Assembly (NCBI GenBank): GCA_020056225.1
Contig: JAGVIE010000023.1
Location: 100,486 to 164,485 of the forward strand
Length of the DNA stretch: 64,000 nt
Direction: 5' to 3'
Source of the DNA: Bacteroidota bacterium
GTDB taxonomy: Bacteria > Bacteroidota > Ignavibacteria > UBA10030 > SZUA-254
In this document: piece by piece, positions 61,743 to 64,000 of the stretch
Layout of the letters: each line of letters opens with the position of its first letter
Numbering within the stretch: the stretch's first letter is position 1
Translations under genes and position numbers: made by a program
The notes under the pieces: generated by a model
What the model was told of the DNA's origin: nothing
The model's input: the letters and a program-made list of their open reading frames with translations, nothing else
Database searches by the model: none

Positions 61743-64000
61743 ATGAAATTTTCTAAATTTTTTTCAATCCTTATTATCTTAATTATTATTATCGCATTTA
61801 CAACGACAGTAATAGCAGGACAAAAAACAAGTGCAGGTACAGGGAACTGGAATACAGCCGGTATTTGGACTCCAAGCGGAGTGCCTACAACAGCTGATAC
61901 CGTAACCATTGCAAACGGACATACGGTCACCATTAACACAAACTTCACGATTCCTGCGCTAACAGTAGGCAAGGGGACAAGTGGGAGATTACAATTTGAC
62001 GGCACAGCTAGGACTGTTACAATTTCTGGTGATATTATTATTGCTAACGGAGGACTGTTTGATCATCCTAGTTCTAACGCAGTATCTTCGATGACCGTTG
62101 GTGGAGACATAACAAACAACGGTACGTTCGATATGGCGCAAAATTCGAATAGAGCAACGAACGTGACCTTTAATAAAAATGGTAATCAAACCCTAAGTGG
62201 AAATTCCATGATATTCAACCTGATTACATTGAACATGGGGAGTAGCAAAGCTAACACGCTCAATGTAAATTCAGTGATCACAATGCAAACTGCCACCAGT
62301 TCAGGGACCCTAACGCTAACAAATGGAACATTCAAATTATCAAGCGCTTCTACAATTCAGCCTTTTGGTGGCGCTACTTATACGATACCAGCAACTGCTG
62401 GATATTATTTGAACAATGCTAGTGCCATTTCAAATTGGGGTAATGCAGCGAGCATGATTGTTAGCGGTGATCTGACCATTGCCAATGGAACTATGAATAT
62501 CAGCACAACAGGAGGTTCTAACCGTCTTGAAATTGGCGCTACTGGGACTGTGACTCTCTCGGCAGGGACGTTGAACGTAAATGGAAGATTGCAAGCAACA
62601 ACAACAGGGGGAACGATCACGATCAGCGGTGGTACATTTGCGATTCCGTCTGGTGGAGCGGTCGGAACCGCAAGCAACTCTATTTTTGAAGTGAGTAACG
62701 CCACCTTCTCGATGACAAATGGAACGGTTAGTATTGCCAGTCCGAACACAAATACAACGTTGCCGGACGTGAACATTAATAAATCTGGTACACCAATTAC
62801 GGGTGGGACATTTTTGATTACTTGCGGCAGTGCAGCGAAGACAATAACTGTGAGCAGTAATGTCCCATTCTATGATTTCAAAGTTCAAAATGGTGCTACA
62901 GCGGTTATAGCACAACTACGAACAAATACGCTTCAAGTTGCTCACGATTTGACAATCACATCTGGAACACTCGACGCTGCAACAAATATCATTAACATGA
63001 CTATCGGCGGTAACTGGTCGAATGCTGGTACATTTAATCCTGGCAACAACACCGTAACATTGAATGGTACTAGCCAGCAAACAATGAGCGGTTCAACTTT
63101 TAACAATTTAACTATAAATAATTCCGCCGGTATTTCGCTTCTTACTGATGAGACTGTGATTGGAACTCTAACACTTCAAAACGGCAATATTAGCACAAAT
63201 ACGTATAAATTAATCGCCGGCACAAACGGCAGTATCTCAAGAACCAGCGGCCATATCGTAGGGAATTTTCAGAAGATGTTTTCCACGGGTGTACAGAGCT
63301 TCACCTTCCCAATTGGAGCAGGAACGTACTATACACCGGTTGCCCTCTCATTTGCAAGCGTAACGTTTGGTGGTAATGTAATTGCAACCACAACTTCGAC
63401 TGAACATCCAAGTATCTCGACATCAGATATTAACTCTTCGAAGAGTGTTAATCGATACTGGACACTCACTCCTGGAGGAGCATTAGCATTCACTACATAC
63501 GATGCCACCTTCACTTTTATCAATCCAAATGATATAGATGTAGGTGCAACACCGAGTAATTTTACTGTTCGCCGATATACTGGCAGTGCATGGTCAGCAA
63601 CAGCATTGGGATCTAGAACATCAACCTCAACGGAGGCAAGAAATTTAACTGCAATGAGTGATTTTGCTATCGGTGAGCCAGTGTACCAGCTAACAGTTCA
63701 GGGAACGACAGGAGGAACGATTACAGCTCCGTCGTCATCACCAATAGCAGTAGATCATGGTGTAGCAACTACGATCACAGCATCAGCGAACACAGGCTAT
63801 CATTTTGTAAACTGGACGGTACCAGTAGGAACCACATCAATAGCCGATGCGAACGCGTTGAGCACGACTGCCACGCTTACCTCAGGTAATGCAACTGTGC
63901 AGGCGAACTTTGCGATCAACACATACACCTTAACCTACACGGCAGGTGCAAACGGTTCTATTACCGGAGTTTCGCCACAGACAGTGAACTACAACGGAAG
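61743..64000 (+). CDS. Large secreted repeat protein, truncated by the window
   Basis: An open frame from the ATG at 61743 runs uninterrupted to the window end (752 codons so far). GAGGG lies nine bases upstream. The product starts with a signal peptide (1-25, ending VIAG). Long beta-solenoid-like repeats rich in Thr, Asn and Gly follow (patterns such as GNWNTAGIWTPSGVP near 34, GTLTLTNGTF, GNWSNAGTFNPG), then a beta domain (about 490-640) and InlB/Listeria-Bacteroides-type repeats near the end (YQLTVQGTTGGTITAPSSS and YTLTYTAGANGSITGVSP). This is a surface adhesin or matrix protein; a type IX sorting domain is expected beyond the edge but not seen. Confidence 0.88.
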   Translation, partial: MKFSKFFSILIILIIIIAFTTTVIAGQKTSAGTGNWNTAGIWTPSGVPTTADTVTIANGHTVTINTNFTIPALTVGKGTSGRLQFDGTARTVTISGDIIIANGGLFDHPSSNAVSSMTVGGDITNNGTFDMAQNSNRATNVTFNKNGNQTLSGNSMIFNLITLNMGSSKANTLNVNSVITMQTATSSGTLTLTNGTFKLSSASTIQPFGGATYTIPATAGYYLNNASAISNWGNAASMIVSGDLTIANGTMNISTTGGSNRLEIGATGTVTLSAGTLNVNGRLQATTTGGTITISGGTFAIPSGGAVGTASNSIFEVSNATFSMTNGTVSIASPNTNTTLPDVNINKSGTPITGGTFLITCGSAAKTITVSSNVPFYDFKVQNGATAVIAQLRTNTLQVAHDLTITSGTLDAATNIINMTIGGNWSNAGTFNPGNNTVTLNGTSQQTMSGSTFNNLTINNSAGISLLTDETVIGTLTLQNGNISTNTYKLIAGTNGSISRTSGHIVGNFQKMFSTGVQSFTFPIGAGTYYTPVALSFASVTFGGNVIATTTSTEHPSISTSDINSSKSVNRYWTLTPGGALAFTTYDATFTFINPNDIDVGATPSNFTVRRYTGSAWSATALGSRTSTSTEARNLTAMSDFAIGEPVYQLTVQGTTGGTITAPSSSPIAVDHGVATTITASANTGYHFVNWTVPVGTTSIADANALSTTATLTSGNATVQANFAINTYTLTYTAGANGSITGVSPQTVNYNG

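Noticed and set aside
62405..62915. Minus-strand frames inside the surface protein
   Set aside because: The plus-strand frame is continuous with a signal peptide and repeats; these are shadows.
1..64000. CRISPR arrays, insertion sequences, rRNA genes
   Set aside because: No regularly spaced repeats, no transposase and no rRNA sequence were seen.

Overview
The window is a chromosomal segment of a member of the Bacteroidota/Chlorobi (FCB) group, most likely from the Ignavibacteria/Kryptonia side. Several secreted proteins end in a type IX secretion sorting domain that opens with the Ignavibacteria-style NPFNPTT motif. Gene pairs such as folP-cdaA and cmk-ispH-rpsA fit this group. Promoters that can be read by eye are canonical TTGACA-N17-TATAAT types, unlike the TAnnTTTG promoters of Bacteroidia proper. 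This placement is inference; no rRNA gene is present.

Left part (1-34 kb), mostly housekeeping. It holds a membrane metallophosphoesterase, a 34-residue basic peptide gene with its own terminator, folP, the c-di-AMP synthase cdaA, pcm, miaA, a tiny GIY-YIG gene between tRNA-Pro and a tRNA-like remnant, a lone receiver, der, a CoA-disulfide-reductase-like enzyme and upp. A three-gene secreted-protein cluster follows, then two RelA/SpoT paralogues separated by a membrane-anchored unknown, then HU, ruvX, mtgA, an AlbA-type regulator, a very large hybrid histidine kinase, a SpoU methyltransferase, cmk-ispH-rpsA, mtaB, truA and an M48 peptidase.

Middle part (34-51 kb). A CNNM/CorC transporter precedes a polysaccharide cluster (O-antigen-ligase-like protein, flippase, methyltransferase, two GT4 glycosyltransferases, a DUF2064-like protein), followed by nadD. 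Then come exported proteins (subtilase, DUF4402-like protein, PQQ-type sugar dehydrogenase), the exported ones apart from the DUF4402-like protein ending in sorting domains, with a STAS protein and a lone receiver between them. A compact promoter-hairpins-terminator unit at 47.6 kb looks like a small RNA.

Accessory part (51.3-55.5 kb). This stretch is visibly AT-rich and full of orphan genes, a frameshifted remnant, structured leaders and tRNA-Arg. Directly after the tRNA lies the most interesting locus: a three-gene operon of a HEPN-like protein, an unknown 218-residue protein and a SecB-like chaperone, behind a promoter overlapped by a perfect inverted repeat. This is the layout of a toxin-antitoxin-chaperone (TAC) system, with components I do not recognise as a described combination.

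Right part (55.5-64 kb). proS, dnaE and trxA lead to a large secreted repeat protein that runs off the window behind a near-perfect promoter.
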